DNA from: JACQFZ01 sp045810625
GTDB taxonomy: Bacteria > Pseudomonadota > Gammaproteobacteria > Acidiferrobacterales > Sulfurifustaceae
Length of the DNA stretch: 64,000 nucleotides
Direction: 5' to 3'
Assembly (NCBI GenBank): GCA_045810625.1
Contig: JBJMVQ010000070.1
Span: 37,717 to 101,716 of the forward strand
Position numbers and translations under genes: made by a program. Below are positions 43,375 to 55,488 of the stretch, piece after piece. The notes below the pieces were generated by a model, which saw only the letters and a program-made list of their open reading frames with translations, searched no databases and was not told the origin of the DNA. Each line of letters starts with the position of its first letter. Positions within the stretch are counted from its first letter, which is position 1.

Positions 43375-44342
43375 TCGCGCGCGCTCCATTACACCGTTGG
43401 CATAGCCGGCCGAGACCGGGACGCGTGGTGACGCGCAGCGTTATCGCGGTGTTCCTCGCAGCCGGCATCGTGCTTCCGGTGCAAGCGGATTGGCAAGGCG
43501 GGCACGCCGGCGGCGAAGCCGGACGCGGCGGCTGGGGTCACGGGCGGCACGCGCCCGCGGGCCATGTGCACGACCACGGGCGTGTATACGATCATGGCGT
43601 TCCCCCGCATGATCGTCGGTTCGTCCCACCGAATCCGCATCCAGGTTTCGTTCCACCGCCGCACGCGCGCGTCTACGCGCCGCCGCAGCGGATGCCGGCT
43701 GCGACGCACCCGGTCGTACCCGTTCCGCCGAAAGTGGCGAACGCTTTCCATCCGCACGTCCCGCACGTCATTAATGTGCTGCCGTCGCACCACCAGGTAT
43801 TTGTTCGCGGCGGTGCACGGTTCTACTACGTTCACGGCGCCTGGTACCGCGCGCACGGTCCACGCTACGTGGCGGTGGTACCGCCGCCCGGCTTCGTCGT
43901 GCGCGTGCTACCGCCGTTTTACTCCGTTTTTTGGTTTGGCGCTGTTCCGTATTACTACGTGAACAACGTTTACTACACGGCAACGTCAGACGGTTACGTC
44001 GTGACGCCGCCGCCCGCGGACGTCGTGACCGAGCAACCGCCGGATTACGGGAGCGACGCGAACACGAGCGGCAATATCACCGAAGAGCCGATGGAAGGAG
44101 CAAGCAGCCAGCAGCCGGGCGCGGGTTTGTTCGTTTATCCGCAGCGCGGGCAGAGCGTGGCTCAACAGAACCGTGACCGTCGCGAATGTCACGCCTGGTC
44201 GGTGAGCCAAACCGGTTTCGATCCCAACGTCGCCTCCGCCGCGAGCGGGAGTACGGATGCAGAGCAGCCGGCGGACAAGGTCGCGGACTATCAGCGCGCG
44301 ATGACGGCGTGTCTGGAGGGTCGGGGCTACACGGTTCGATAA
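43371..44342 (+). CDS. DUF6515-like His/Pro-rich envelope protein
   Basis: 323 residues, overlapping the glycine-zipper gene by 4 bases. An extended N-terminus (MIARAPLHRWHSRPRPGRVVTR) precedes a hydrophobic segment (SVIAVFLAAGIVLPVQADW) that looks like a signal peptide. Residues about 40-130 are rich in His, Gly and Pro; the core about 138-215 has aromatic repeats (HQVFVRGGARFYYVHGAWYR, FYSVFWFGAVPYYYVNNVYY) that match DUF6515-type proteins. The C-terminal part has two Cys (near 276 and 314) and a charged end. A GTG at about codon 19 is an alternative start. The pairing suggests an envelope unit. Confidence 0.8.
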   Translation: MIARAPLHRWHSRPRPGRVVTRSVIAVFLAAGIVLPVQADWQGGHAGGEAGRGGWGHGRHAPAGHVHDHGRVYDHGVPPHDRRFVPPNPHPGFVPPPHARVYAPPQRMPAATHPVVPVPPKVANAFHPHVPHVINVLPSHHQVFVRGGARFYYVHGAWYRAHGPRYVAVVPPPGFVVRVLPPFYSVFWFGAVPYYYVNNVYYTATSDGYVVTPPPADVVTEQPPDYGSDANTSGNITEEPMEGASSQQPGAGLFVYPQRGQSVAQQNRDRRECHAWSVSQTGFDPNVASAASGSTDAEQPADKVADYQRAMTACLEGRGYTVR

Positions 44343-44344
44343 AT

Positions 44345-44376
44345 CGCGCGATGCGAGTGTTTGTCGGCATCGCGCG
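44345..44376. terminator. Perfect 10-bp hairpin after the envelope operon
   Basis: CGCGCGATGC at 44345-44354 pairs with 44367-44376 around a 12-base loop, starting 2 bases after the stop codon. There is no T-run; a second GC hairpin follows near 44397-44424. Either may help end transcription. Confidence 0.45.
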
Positions 44377-44549
44377 AGTCGGTTCCTCGATGTAAATCCG
44401 GGTGGCGGATAAGTCAGCCGCCCGGACGCGCGAGCTACCTCTGCTCGAAGACCGAGACCGTTGCGACCGCCGGGGTGGAATTTCCTACGGCGGCGACGTC
44501 GCGCGAACGCTACCGCTTGGCGTGCGCCGAGATCGAAATATGTAACGAC

Positions 44550-45455
44550 TTAGGGATATAAAACGACGTTGGAATCCTCGGGCAACGGGATGAACTCGAT
44601 CTCATCGCCCGGTACTTTTTTGAAGCGGCCGGCGCGCCAATCTTCAGCGGCCTGACGAATTCGTTCCTTCCGCGACGACACGAAGTTCCACCAGATGTAA
44701 CGCGGGCCATCCAGCGTTGCGCCACCGAGCAGCATGAAGCGGGCGGCGGTGCACGCGCGAATCGTGATCGCGTCGCCGGGGCGAAACACGAGCAACTGCG
44801 CGGGTCCAAAACGTTGCCCGCCGATCTCGATTTCACCGTCGACCGTGTAGAGCGCGCGTTCCTCGTGCTCGGGATCGAGCGGCAGCGCGCCGCCCGCAGC
44901 GAGATCGGCGTGCGCGTAGAAAATACCGCCGAACGTGCGCACCGGCGCCGTCAGACCGTAAAGACTGCCGGCGATCAATCGCACGGTCTTGTCGGTGTCC
45001 GCAACACACGGCAACTCCGCTGTGCCGTGATGCGCGAACGTCGGTTCGATTTCCTCGGCATTCGCGGGCAGCGCGACCCATGTTTGGAAGCCGGACACCG
45101 GGCCGCCGCGCGCCCGCGCGTCGCTCGGCGAACGTTCCGAATGCGCGATGCCCCGGCCAGCGATCATCCAGTTCACTTCGCCGGGACGGATGACTTGCTC
45201 AGTGCCGAGACTGTCGCGGTGCAGGATTGCACCTTCGAACAAATACGTGACCGTCGCGAGGTTGATGTGTGGATGCGGCCGCACGTCGAGGCCGCGTCCG
45301 GCGTCGAGGCGCGCGGGTCCCATTTGATCGACGAAGATGAACGGCCCGACCATTTGCCGTTGCGCGGCGGGTAGCGCGCGACGCACTTCGAACCCGCCGA
45401 GATCGCGAGCCCGGGGGACGATGATGGTTTCGATCGTGTCACGCGGCGCGTTCAA
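44550..45455 (-). CDS. Pirin-family protein
   Basis: 301 residues, two cupin-type barrels. The N-terminal metal site is visible: RPHPHINLATVTYLFEG (H61 and H63) with E106-type Glu in the later GRGIAHSERSP segment. Bacterial pirins bind iron and may have quercetin 2,3-dioxygenase activity (YhaK/YhhW) or modulate other enzymes. The C-terminal cupin (GALPLDPEHEERALYTVDGEIEI) is normal. It heads a minus-strand group of small genes but is probably independent of the downstream GNAT gene. Confidence 0.9.
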   Translation of the reverse strand: MNAPRDTIETIIVPRARDLGGFEVRRALPAAQRQMVGPFIFVDQMGPARLDAGRGLDVRPHPHINLATVTYLFEGAILHRDSLGTEQVIRPGEVNWMIAGRGIAHSERSPSDARARGGPVSGFQTWVALPANAEEIEPTFAHHGTAELPCVADTDKTVRLIAGSLYGLTAPVRTFGGIFYAHADLAAGGALPLDPEHEERALYTVDGEIEIGGQRFGPAQLLVFRPGDAITIRACTAARFMLLGGATLDGPRYIWWNFVSSRKERIRQAAEDWRAGRFKKVPGDEIEFIPLPEDSNVVLYP

Positions 45456-45476
45456 TGTTTTCTCCGGGGCTCGCTT

Positions 45477-45767
45477 CTATGAGGCCAGCACGTCATGCCA
45501 CTCCGCGTGCGCCGTGATTTCCGCGCGCGCATACGAGCAGACCGGTACGATCTTCTGTCCTTGCGCCCGTGCGTCTTCGACGGCACGCGTCACGAGCGCG
45601 AGCGCAATGCCGCGGTTGCGCAGCGCCGGCGGCACGTATGTGTGGTTGATGACCATGCGCTCGCCGAGGCGCGCGTACGTCAATTCCGACGCGCGGCCGT
45701 CGATCGTTACCACATAGCGGCCATGGCTGCCGTGCAGCTCGTGCTCGATACGGAGGTCGTCTTCCAT
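45477..45767 (-). CDS. GNAT-like N-acetyltransferase, YjdJ type
   Basis: 96 residues from the ATG at 45767; a GTG five codons earlier (45782) is the alternative. The fold core is short and matches the YjdJ-type GNATs: VVTIDGRASELTYARL, HTYVPPALRNRGIALALV (acetyl-CoA binding R/N-x-G-I/L-A) and QGQKIVPVCSYARAEI. These small proteins acetylate an unknown substrate. The start of the pirin gene lies just downstream on the same strand (21 bases), so they may be co-transcribed. Confidence 0.82.
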   Translation of the reverse strand: MEDDLRIEHELHGSHGRYVVTIDGRASELTYARLGERMVINHTYVPPALRNRGIALALVTRAVEDARAQGQKIVPVCSYARAEITAHAEWHDVLAS

Positions 45768-45886
45768 CGTTTTGCTTGGCACGGTTGTCTGGTAGCGTCG
45801 TTCTGAAAAACCCGCGACTAGCTATTGGACCATCGCGAAGTGGAAGGTTCGACAGGCAATAGGTTCGCGCGTATGCGCGCCTATTT

Positions 45887-46249
45887 TCATTTTTCCAGAT
45901 CGATATATCGATCTTGTCTGAACGGGGGCGTGCAGATGCAAAGAAACACGAGATCCGCGGACCCGGTGTTGGTGATTCGCTGAGACGTGCCAGGGGGAAT
46001 CTTGACGATGTCGAACGGCCCGACCGCAATGGGCGCGTCGTCGCCGATCTGCACCATGCCTTCGCCGGTCAGGATCACGTAGCGCTCGGTGCTGTCGCGC
46101 AGCGCATGCCGGCGGGTCGTCACCCCCGGTTCGACGCGGGCCCGCGCTACAGAGCAATCCGGGCTCTCGTCGTTCTGTATCTCGACGATGTGGCAGCGCT
46201 CGTCCGTGTAGAACTCCGTTTCGGGCTTGAAGCGATAGACGATCGTCAT
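45887..46249 (-). CDS. Cupin-domain protein
   Basis: 120 residues from the ATG at 46249. Single cupin barrel with VEPGVTTRRHALRDSTERYVILTGEG (about 48-73) as the first motif (one His, Glu of the usual G(X)5HXH(X)3-4E is partly changed to R-R-H) and VGPFDIVKIPPGTSQRITNTG as the second. Such small cupins often act as dioxygenases, isomerases or sugar-binding proteins. It begins 24 bases downstream of the valS stop and is probably the last gene of the pepA-holC-valS operon. A much longer frame upstream belongs to valS antisense sequence and is not used. Confidence 0.8.
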   Translation of the reverse strand: MTIVYRFKPETEFYTDERCHIVEIQNDESPDCSVARARVEPGVTTRRHALRDSTERYVILTGEGMVQIGDDAPIAVGPFDIVKIPPGTSQRITNTGSADLVFLCICTPPFRQDRYIDLEK

Positions 46250-46272
46250 GACCGGTCGCGCTGCTCCTGCGC

Positions 46273-49314
<3,042 letters not shown>

Positions 49315-49413
49315 CGTTAGCAAGTGCTGAAAGTGCACGGCATTGTAAAAAATACAATTCTACCGGCTGGGGGTAGGGCGGCGCGAGCGCCAGCGGCGCA
49401 GCCGATGATTTGG

Positions 49414-50988
49414 CTACTCGGGTTTGTTCAGCGCCCGCTTGGCGAGCGCCTCGGCGAGGTACTGCTGCAGGCGTTCGATGGTCTTGATGTCGAGCGGCAT
49501 TTCGCCGGCCTTGCGGCGCTCGATATTGAGCCGCGCGATGACGCGAATCGCGATGTCGCGCGCCTGCCCGGGCTGAGGGAGCGGGGTGGAGGAGAGCGCT
49601 GCCAGCTCGGCAATTTCTTTGAGCACCGGGATTTCGGTCTGCTCGGGCGCCACCGATTTTGACGCCGCCGGTTTCACCGCCGGCTTCGGCGATTCGACCG
49701 GTTTTGCGCCGGGAGGCGGCTTTAGCGCCGACGGAGGGTTCGCGGCCTTGACGGCACTCGGCGGCGTGGCGGCGGGCGCTTTTACCGACGGCGCGGTCGG
49801 TCGTGCCGATGGCGTCGGTCCGGCCGGGACCGTCTTCGGCGCAGGCGCCGGCTTTGACGTTCGCTCGGGTGCCGCCGGTTGTTTAGCCGTCGGTTCGCGC
49901 GTCGGTGATTTCGCGGCCGGCGATAGCCGCGTCGGCTCCACCGGACGTTTCGCCGGTTCGGCCTGTGCGGTTTTGCTCGGCGGCGTCGCGATTTGTGGCG
50001 GCGCTTTTGGCGAGGTAGCTGGCGCGGCGCCCGCCGGCGCGTTCGCGGCTTTCGATGGCGCGCTTTTCGCAGCCCCCGGCTTCGCTAAGGAAGGCGGTAT
50101 CCACTCGATGACATTCGGATCGCCTGCCGTCGTCGCGCTGTTCTTGTCCGCAGCCGGCGCTGATGGCGATGCACGACTCTCTAACTCGCGCGACGTCGCC
50201 GGTGGCCGCGCTTCGCGAGATGCTTCGGATTCGGACGCTTTTGCGGGTTCGGCGCCGTTCGGCTCCGACGCATCGGCCGCGCTCGCGCCTTCCAGCTCCG
50301 GCGCTTCTAGCGTAAGTGTCATTTCTTCTAACGACGTTGCATCGACCGGAGCGAGATCGAGCGAGGGCACATTTTCTTCCGCGCTCGGCGCGACGAAGGG
50401 AAGTTCCTCCTGGGCGCCGGAAACCTTCCGTGCGGCAGAAACGGACGGGTGTTCGACAACATCGTCGGTGCGCGCGACAGGTTCCGGTGCAAGGTCGGCG
50501 GGCGGCGGCGCGAGCTCGACTTCGATTTCAGGGAGCGCCGAATTGCCGGCATCCTCGGGTTTCGAATCGACGTCGGATATTTCCGGCTCGAGCGACGGGA
50601 GCTCGATGGTTTCGTCCGACGATGCCGGCGGCGGGGCCGCTTCGATCGTCTCGGTGCTCGGTGCCGAAGAATTCGACTCGTTTTCCCACTCGATCTCGAG
50701 CTCTTCATCCGGTAGCAACGGTTCGGGCGGTGTTTCGCGCGCGCGTTCGACCGGCTCGATGATGTTGTGCGTGATCGTGTCGTCGAGCCGCTCGAGTGCT
50801 TCGTTCAACGAGTCCGGTTCGTGGGTGGGTGGGGACGCTGCCGGTTTTTGTCGGTTCACGGGCGACCGCGCAACGGGTTCGGCTTTCGCTGAAACGAGAT
50901 CGTTGCGGATCAGATCCTGCAGCGACTTCAGCACCTCCGAGAGCGTGTGCTTCGTCTGCGGCTTGTGCTTCAGTTTGTCGTCGCTCAT
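49414..50988 (-). CDS. Long Ala/Pro-rich protein between holC and valS
   Basis: 524 residues from the ATG at 50988. The first 55 or so residues are a charged segment (DDKLKHKPQTKHTLSEVLKS), residues about 80-460 are low-complexity Ala, Pro, Glu and Lys sequence, probably disordered, and the C-terminus (about 470-524) is a compact helical domain (QARDIAIRVIARLNIERRKA and PLDIKTIERLQQYLAEALAK). The end domain recurs, in my memory, in proteins encoded at this same spot in other proteobacteria, but has no known function. The length may be partly due to expanded repeats of PA/KP. Cytoplasmic by sequence. The gene starts 10 bases after the end of holC. Confidence 0.7.
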   Translation of the reverse strand: MSDDKLKHKPQTKHTLSEVLKSLQDLIRNDLVSAKAEPVARSPVNRQKPAASPPTHEPDSLNEALERLDDTITHNIIEPVERARETPPEPLLPDEELEIEWENESNSSAPSTETIEAAPPPASSDETIELPSLEPEISDVDSKPEDAGNSALPEIEVELAPPPADLAPEPVARTDDVVEHPSVSAARKVSGAQEELPFVAPSAEENVPSLDLAPVDATSLEEMTLTLEAPELEGASAADASEPNGAEPAKASESEASREARPPATSRELESRASPSAPAADKNSATTAGDPNVIEWIPPSLAKPGAAKSAPSKAANAPAGAAPATSPKAPPQIATPPSKTAQAEPAKRPVEPTRLSPAAKSPTREPTAKQPAAPERTSKPAPAPKTVPAGPTPSARPTAPSVKAPAATPPSAVKAANPPSALKPPPGAKPVESPKPAVKPAASKSVAPEQTEIPVLKEIAELAALSSTPLPQPGQARDIAIRVIARLNIERRKAGEMPLDIKTIERLQQYLAEALAKRALNKPE

Positions 50989-50998
50989 GCCCGTCGCG

Positions 50999-51424
50999 CT
51001 ACAGATTGTGCGTTTGCACGGCAAAGCCGCGGTCCCGATACGCGCGGAAGCGCTCGCGCGCGGCGCTGCGCTCCGCTTCGCTCGGGCTCACCAGCTCGGC
51101 GACGCGCTCGAAGCGTTCGAAAAATTCCGGCACCTGGGGCGCGAGGGAGATCAGCACGTCGTTGAACTCGGGTGGCGGTTCGCCGTGACCGATGAGCACC
51201 GGCACGCGCGGATCGACCGCGTTGCGGTGTATCTGATGCGGGATGAAGCTGCCGGGGTTGAACGTCCACAGCAATCGGTCCAGATGCTCCGATTCCTCCG
51301 CGGTTCCGGCGAGTATATAGATGCGGTGTTTCAGCCGGTAGGCTTTTTGCGCCAGGCGGCAGGCGGCGAGGTGCTTGTCGTCCTCGTCCGACGGGGGGAG
51401 GAGATAGAAATCGATACGCGTCAT
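50999..51424 (-). CDS. holC: DNA polymerase III chi subunit
   Basis: 141 residues. The chi subunit links the clamp loader (through psi) to single-strand-binding protein SSB. The typical start MTRIDFYLLP, the Walker-like LAACRLAQKAYRLKHRIYI, the conserved LDRLLWTFNPGSFIPH, and LISLAPQVPEFFERFERVAELV are present. Its ATG overlaps the pepA stop (ATGA), the standard pepA-holC order upstream of valS in many proteobacteria. The full length is normal. Confidence 0.93.
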   Translation of the reverse strand: MTRIDFYLLPPSDEDDKHLAACRLAQKAYRLKHRIYILAGTAEESEHLDRLLWTFNPGSFIPHQIHRNAVDPRVPVLIGHGEPPPEFNDVLISLAPQVPEFFERFERVAELVSPSEAERSAARERFRAYRDRGFAVQTHNL

Positions 51425-52938
51425 TCGGGCGGCGGTGATTCTTTGCGCGCCCGGCTGATCAGGAACTGCACGAGCAGCGGCACGGGCCGGCCGGTCGCGC
51501 CTTTGTCCTTGCCGCCTTTCCAGGCGGTGTTGGCGATGTCGAGGTGCGCCCATTTGTAGTCGCGCGTGAAACGGGAGAGGAAGCAGGCACCGAGGATGGT
51601 TCCTGCTTCGCGCCCGCCGCTCACGTTCGCCATGTCGGCGAAGTTGCTGTCCAACGATTTCTGATAGTCGTCCCACAGCGGCAGCTGCCAGGCGCGGTCC
51701 CATGTGTACTTGCCGGCGTTCAGAAGCTCGCGCGCGAGCTGATCGTTGTTGGCGAGGAGCCCGCTGGCGTGACTGCCGAGCGCCACGGTGCACGCGCCGG
51801 TGAGCGTGGCGACATCGACCACGACAGCCGGGTTGTAGCGGGCGGTATAGGTCAGCGCATCGCACAAGACGAGCCGTCCCTCGGCGTCGGTGTTGAGCAC
51901 TTCGATGGTTTGACCGGACATGCTGGTCAGGATGTCGCCCGGCTTGTTGGCGTTGCCGCCCGGCATATTCTCCGTGCACGGCATGACGCCGACGAGATTG
52001 ATCGGAAGCTTGAGCTCGGCCGCGGCACGGATGCTTCCCAGCACCGCGGCGGCCCCGCACATGTCGTATTTCATCTCGTCCATGTTCGCCGCAGACTTGA
52101 TGGATATTCCGCCGGTATCGAAGGTAATCCCTTTGCCGACGAGCGCGATCGGCGCCTCGTTCTCGCCCGCGCCGCGATATTCGAGCGCGATCAGCTTCGG
52201 GGGCTGGCGGCTGCCGCGGGCGACGGCGAGCAGCGCCCCCATCCCGAGCTCGCGCATGTCGGCTTCTTCGAGAATCGTGCTCTTCATGCCGAACTGCCCG
52301 GCGAGCTCGACGGCGCGCCCGGCAAGGTACGTCGGCGTGCAGATGTTCGCCGGGAGATTGCCGAGATCTTTAGCGAGCTGCATACCGGCCGCGACGGCGA
52401 GCCCTTCGCGAATCGCCTGCTCGCCGGGCGTGAGGTCGGCACGCGAGGGTACCGCGAGCACCATTCGCTTCAGGGTGCGGCGGTTCTCGTCTTCGCCGTT
52501 TTTCTGTTTCAGCAGATCGAACCGGTACAGCGCCGCTTCGGTCACCTCCACGGCTTGGCGCAGCTTCCAAAGGATGTCGCGGCCTTTGATTTCGAGTTCG
52601 GTCAGGTACGACGTGACTTCGGCCGCGCCGGTGCTCTTGAGCGTCCGGACCGCGGCCGCCGTGACTTCGCGGTAGCGTCCTTCGTTGAATTCCTTTTCCT
52701 TGCCACAACCGACGAGGAGCACGCGCTCGCTCGGCAGATTCGGTAGATTGTGCAGCAGCAGCGTTTGCGACAACTTGCCGTTATGATCGCCGCGGCGCAA
52801 GATTTGTTTGATCGCGCCGCTCGTCACATCGTCGAGCTGCTGCGCCGAGTCGGAGAGCTTGTTTGCAGAATAAACGCCGACCACGAGGCAACCGCTATGC
52901 TGTTTCTCGGGTGTGCCGCTTTTTACGCTGTAATCCAT
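51421..52938 (-). CDS. pepA: Leucyl aminopeptidase (cytosol aminopeptidase A)
   Basis: 505 residues from the ATG at 52938, with a GGGA run upstream; a longer frame from 53004 is not supported. PepA is a hexameric M17 enzyme that removes N-terminal residues; in E. coli it also acts as a DNA-binding repressor and in site-specific recombination. Catalytic signatures: VGKGITFDTGGISIKSAANMDEMKYDM (metal and Lys), NTDAEGRLVLCDAL (two-metal site). It heads the minus-strand pepA-holC-unknown-valS-cupin operon and is divergent from lptF, with 215 bases between. Confidence 0.95.
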   Translation of the reverse strand: MDYSVKSGTPEKQHSGCLVVGVYSANKLSDSAQQLDDVTSGAIKQILRRGDHNGKLSQTLLLHNLPNLPSERVLLVGCGKEKEFNEGRYREVTAAAVRTLKSTGAAEVTSYLTELEIKGRDILWKLRQAVEVTEAALYRFDLLKQKNGEDENRRTLKRMVLAVPSRADLTPGEQAIREGLAVAAGMQLAKDLGNLPANICTPTYLAGRAVELAGQFGMKSTILEEADMRELGMGALLAVARGSRQPPKLIALEYRGAGENEAPIALVGKGITFDTGGISIKSAANMDEMKYDMCGAAAVLGSIRAAAELKLPINLVGVMPCTENMPGGNANKPGDILTSMSGQTIEVLNTDAEGRLVLCDALTYTARYNPAVVVDVATLTGACTVALGSHASGLLANNDQLARELLNAGKYTWDRAWQLPLWDDYQKSLDSNFADMANVSGGREAGTILGACFLSRFTRDYKWAHLDIANTAWKGGKDKGATGRPVPLLVQFLISRARKESPPPE

Positions 52939-53153
52939 GGTTTCCCTGGCCGGATCGGCCCTTCGGGGGTGTGGAAATGTGGTATATTGCCGCGCTGCCC
53001 GCAACCCCGGTTGCTGTTACCGCTCAAGCGCTTATCGACTGACGTGGACGGAAATGTGCTCATCTCGAGCCTGTTCCGCGTGCGGGTTCCGGTTGCGCCG
53101 CATTTTCCGCTGTTTCTTCAATCGTTGTCAAAACTACCGGTACGGTTTGCCCG

Positions 53154-54248
53154 GTGATCATCCACCGCGCCTTCTATCGGGAATCGCTTCAATCGACGGT
53201 GGCGATCGTCGCCATCCTCGTCGTTGTCTTCGTGCTCTTCGGGATGACGGCCGCGCTCGGTCGCACCGTGCAGGGCGAGTACGCGCAAAGCATTGTCGTG
53301 CGGCTGCTTGCCTGGCAAACGGTGCGTCGCGTCGACCTGCTGCTGCCGCTCGGGTTTTATCTGGGCGTGCTGCTCACGTTCAGTCGATGGTATCGCGACA
53401 GCGAGATGACGGTGCTCGCGGCGTGTGGCATCGGTCTACCGCAGTTGCTGCGCCCGGTGCTGGTCCTAGCCGTGCTGGTCAGCCTGGTCGTCGCCGGCAC
53501 GGCGTTCTATCTGACACCGCTGTCGGGGCGCGCGATCGAGCTGGTGAAGGCCGAAGGTGGTCAGCGGCCTGAGCTGGCCGGAATCACGCCGGGCGCTTTT
53601 ACCGATATGGCGGCCGGCGGGCGCATCTTGTACGCCGAAGACGTGTTACCCGACGGGCGCATGGAGCAGGTGTTTTTGAATAATCCTGCGACGGATCGTC
53701 CGCGCGTGGTGCTCGCCGCCGAGGCGCGCCCGTTCGTCGACGCCCGCACCGGCGACCGGTTCGTTGCGCTCATGAACGGATGGGCGTACGAGGGCGTTCC
53801 CGGGCAGGCCGACTATCGAGTGGTGCATTTCGACACCTACTCGGTGCGCATCGAGCAACGGCCGTTTGTCCCGCCGCCAACGGGCATCGAAGGCTTGCCC
53901 ACGGCTATGCTGCTGGCATTGGAGGGTCGGGAAGCGTCGGCCGAGTGGCACTGGCGCCTCTCGAAACCCGTTCTGGTTCTGGTGCTCGCGCTCTACGCGA
54001 TGGTGCTTTCGTACACCGACGCCCGCCGCGGTCGGCTGGCCAACCTGTTCGCAGCGATCCTGGTTTATTTCATCTATTCCAACATCCTCGGCTTCGCACA
54101 GACGCTAATAAAGCGGGGCCAGGTCTCGGGCGTGGTCGGCTTGTGGTGGGTTCACGGGCTCATGGCGGCGGTTGCGCTTTTTCTGTTGTACCAGCGCGCA
54201 CGTAACCGCCCGCTCGTGCCGCGGCTGCAATTCGCGCGGGCATCCTGA
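53154..54248 (+). CDS. lptF: LPS export permease LptF
   Basis: 364 residues, GTG start. LptF with LptG and LptB2 extracts LPS from the inner membrane and passes it to LptC and LptA. Six spans: about 13-35, 60-80, 98-118 and three near 275-345, with a periplasmic beta-jellyroll between (about 125-260: MAAGGRILYAEDVLPDGRM and FDTYSVRIEQRPF). It is the usual family size. Its stop overlaps the lptG start by one base (TGATG), so the two are coupled. The promoter lies in the 215-base gap with pepA, where TATATT at 52983-52988 is a candidate -10 for this strand. Confidence 0.94.
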   Translation: MIIHRAFYRESLQSTVAIVAILVVVFVLFGMTAALGRTVQGEYAQSIVVRLLAWQTVRRVDLLLPLGFYLGVLLTFSRWYRDSEMTVLAACGIGLPQLLRPVLVLAVLVSLVVAGTAFYLTPLSGRAIELVKAEGGQRPELAGITPGAFTDMAAGGRILYAEDVLPDGRMEQVFLNNPATDRPRVVLAAEARPFVDARTGDRFVALMNGWAYEGVPGQADYRVVHFDTYSVRIEQRPFVPPPTGIEGLPTAMLLALEGREASAEWHWRLSKPVLVLVLALYAMVLSYTDARRGRLANLFAAILVYFIYSNILGFAQTLIKRGQVSGVVGLWWVHGLMAAVALFLLYQRARNRPLVPRLQFARAS

Positions 54249-55312
54249 TGTTCACGCTGCTCGATCGTTACGTCGGCCGTAGCATGCTCATCGGCACCGC
54301 GCTCGTGTTCGGCATCTTCGCCGCGCTGTTTATTTTCATCGTGCTCGTCGACGCGCTCAGCGACTATGGGAAAGGAAATTTCGGGCTTTACGCGCTGATT
54401 CGCTACGTCATCTGGAGTCAACCGCGAAAGCTCTACGAAATTTTCCCGGTCACCGTGCTCATCGGCACCCTGTTTGGGCTCTCGACACTCGCGTTGAATT
54501 CAGAGCTCGTGGCGATGCGCGCCGCGGGCGTCTCGCGCGCACGCATTGTGGGTGCGACCCTGAAGACCGGCGTGCTGCTGGTGATTCTCGCGGTCCTCGC
54601 GGGCGAATACCTGGTGCCGGCAGCGGAAACGCGCGCCCAGATCGGTCGTGCGCAGGCGCTCGAGACGAGCTTCCGAAAGGGCGGCAGCGGCCTGTGGCTG
54701 CGCGACGGGCATTCATTCGTCAGCATTGGCGAAGTATTGCCGGATCTCACGCTGCTCGGGGTCAACATCTACGAGCTGGCGCCCGATTTCGTGTTGCGCC
54801 GGCATACGTTCGCGGCGCGTGCGAGTTACGACGGGAGCCGCTGGCGCCTTTCCGGCGTGCACGAAAGTAAGATAAGCGCTGAGCGGATCGAGACCCAAGT
54901 GCAGCCGGAGCAGGTCTGGAGCCCGCGCTTTACGCCCAAGGTCGTCGCGGTATTCACGACGCGTCCGGAGGCGCTGTCGATCATGCAGCTCTACTCGTAT
55001 ATCCGCCACCTGCGCAGCAACAATCAGGACGTCGGGCGCTACGTGCTGACGTTCTGGCAGAAGGCGTTCATGCCGTTCGCCACCGCCCTGATGATACTGC
55101 TTGCAGCGCCATTCGTATTTCGGCCGGCGCGAAGCGGCGGGCTGGCGCAGCGCGCGTTCATCGGGGTGGTTCTCGGCCTGGCATTTGTCGTCGCCAATCG
55201 GAGCTTGGGCTATCTGGCGCTTATTTATGGTGTGCCGCCGTTGTTCGCGGCGGCGGCGCCGTTAATTTTTTTCTTCGGTATCGCGCTCGTTTTGATGCGT
55301 CGCACGGCGTGA
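54248..55312 (+). CDS. lptG: LPS export permease LptG
   Basis: 354 residues, partner of LptF in the LptB2FG ABC permease. It has a similar six-span, jellyroll design (FTLLDRYVGRSMLIGTALVFG at the start; C-terminal FRPARSGGLAQRAFIGVVLG and FFFGIALVLMRR). The E/K residues of the lateral gate (LKTGVLLVIL region near 115-120) are normal-looking. ATG overlaps the lptF stop. The next gene, ccmF, is 250 bases away across an AT-rich spacer with its own control sites. Confidence 0.94.
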   Translation: MFTLLDRYVGRSMLIGTALVFGIFAALFIFIVLVDALSDYGKGNFGLYALIRYVIWSQPRKLYEIFPVTVLIGTLFGLSTLALNSELVAMRAAGVSRARIVGATLKTGVLLVILAVLAGEYLVPAAETRAQIGRAQALETSFRKGGSGLWLRDGHSFVSIGEVLPDLTLLGVNIYELAPDFVLRRHTFAARASYDGSRWRLSGVHESKISAERIETQVQPEQVWSPRFTPKVVAVFTTRPEALSIMQLYSYIRHLRSNNQDVGRYVLTFWQKAFMPFATALMILLAAPFVFRPARSGGLAQRAFIGVVLGLAFVVANRSLGYLALIYGVPPLFAAAAPLIFFFGIALVLMRRTA

Positions 55313-55488
55313 TCGCGGGAGGAGATGTGCACAAGCGAAAATTGTCTTTTGCAACCGATTGTTGCAACAGCGTCGGCGGTGTTGTTTTTCCGCAAGCTAT
55401 TGTTTTTGCGCGCCCCGCTTCTGTCTAAAAAATGTTCAAACTGATATAAAGGCCATTCTGTATCGGGATTCCGTCACTGCACCGCGTA

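Noticed and set aside
49586..51559. 657-codon plus-strand frame opposite the Ala/Pro-rich protein and holC
   Set aside because: Mirror of the low-complexity gene; Gly/Ser/Ala-rich with no start signal. The minus strand carries holC and a coherent operon.
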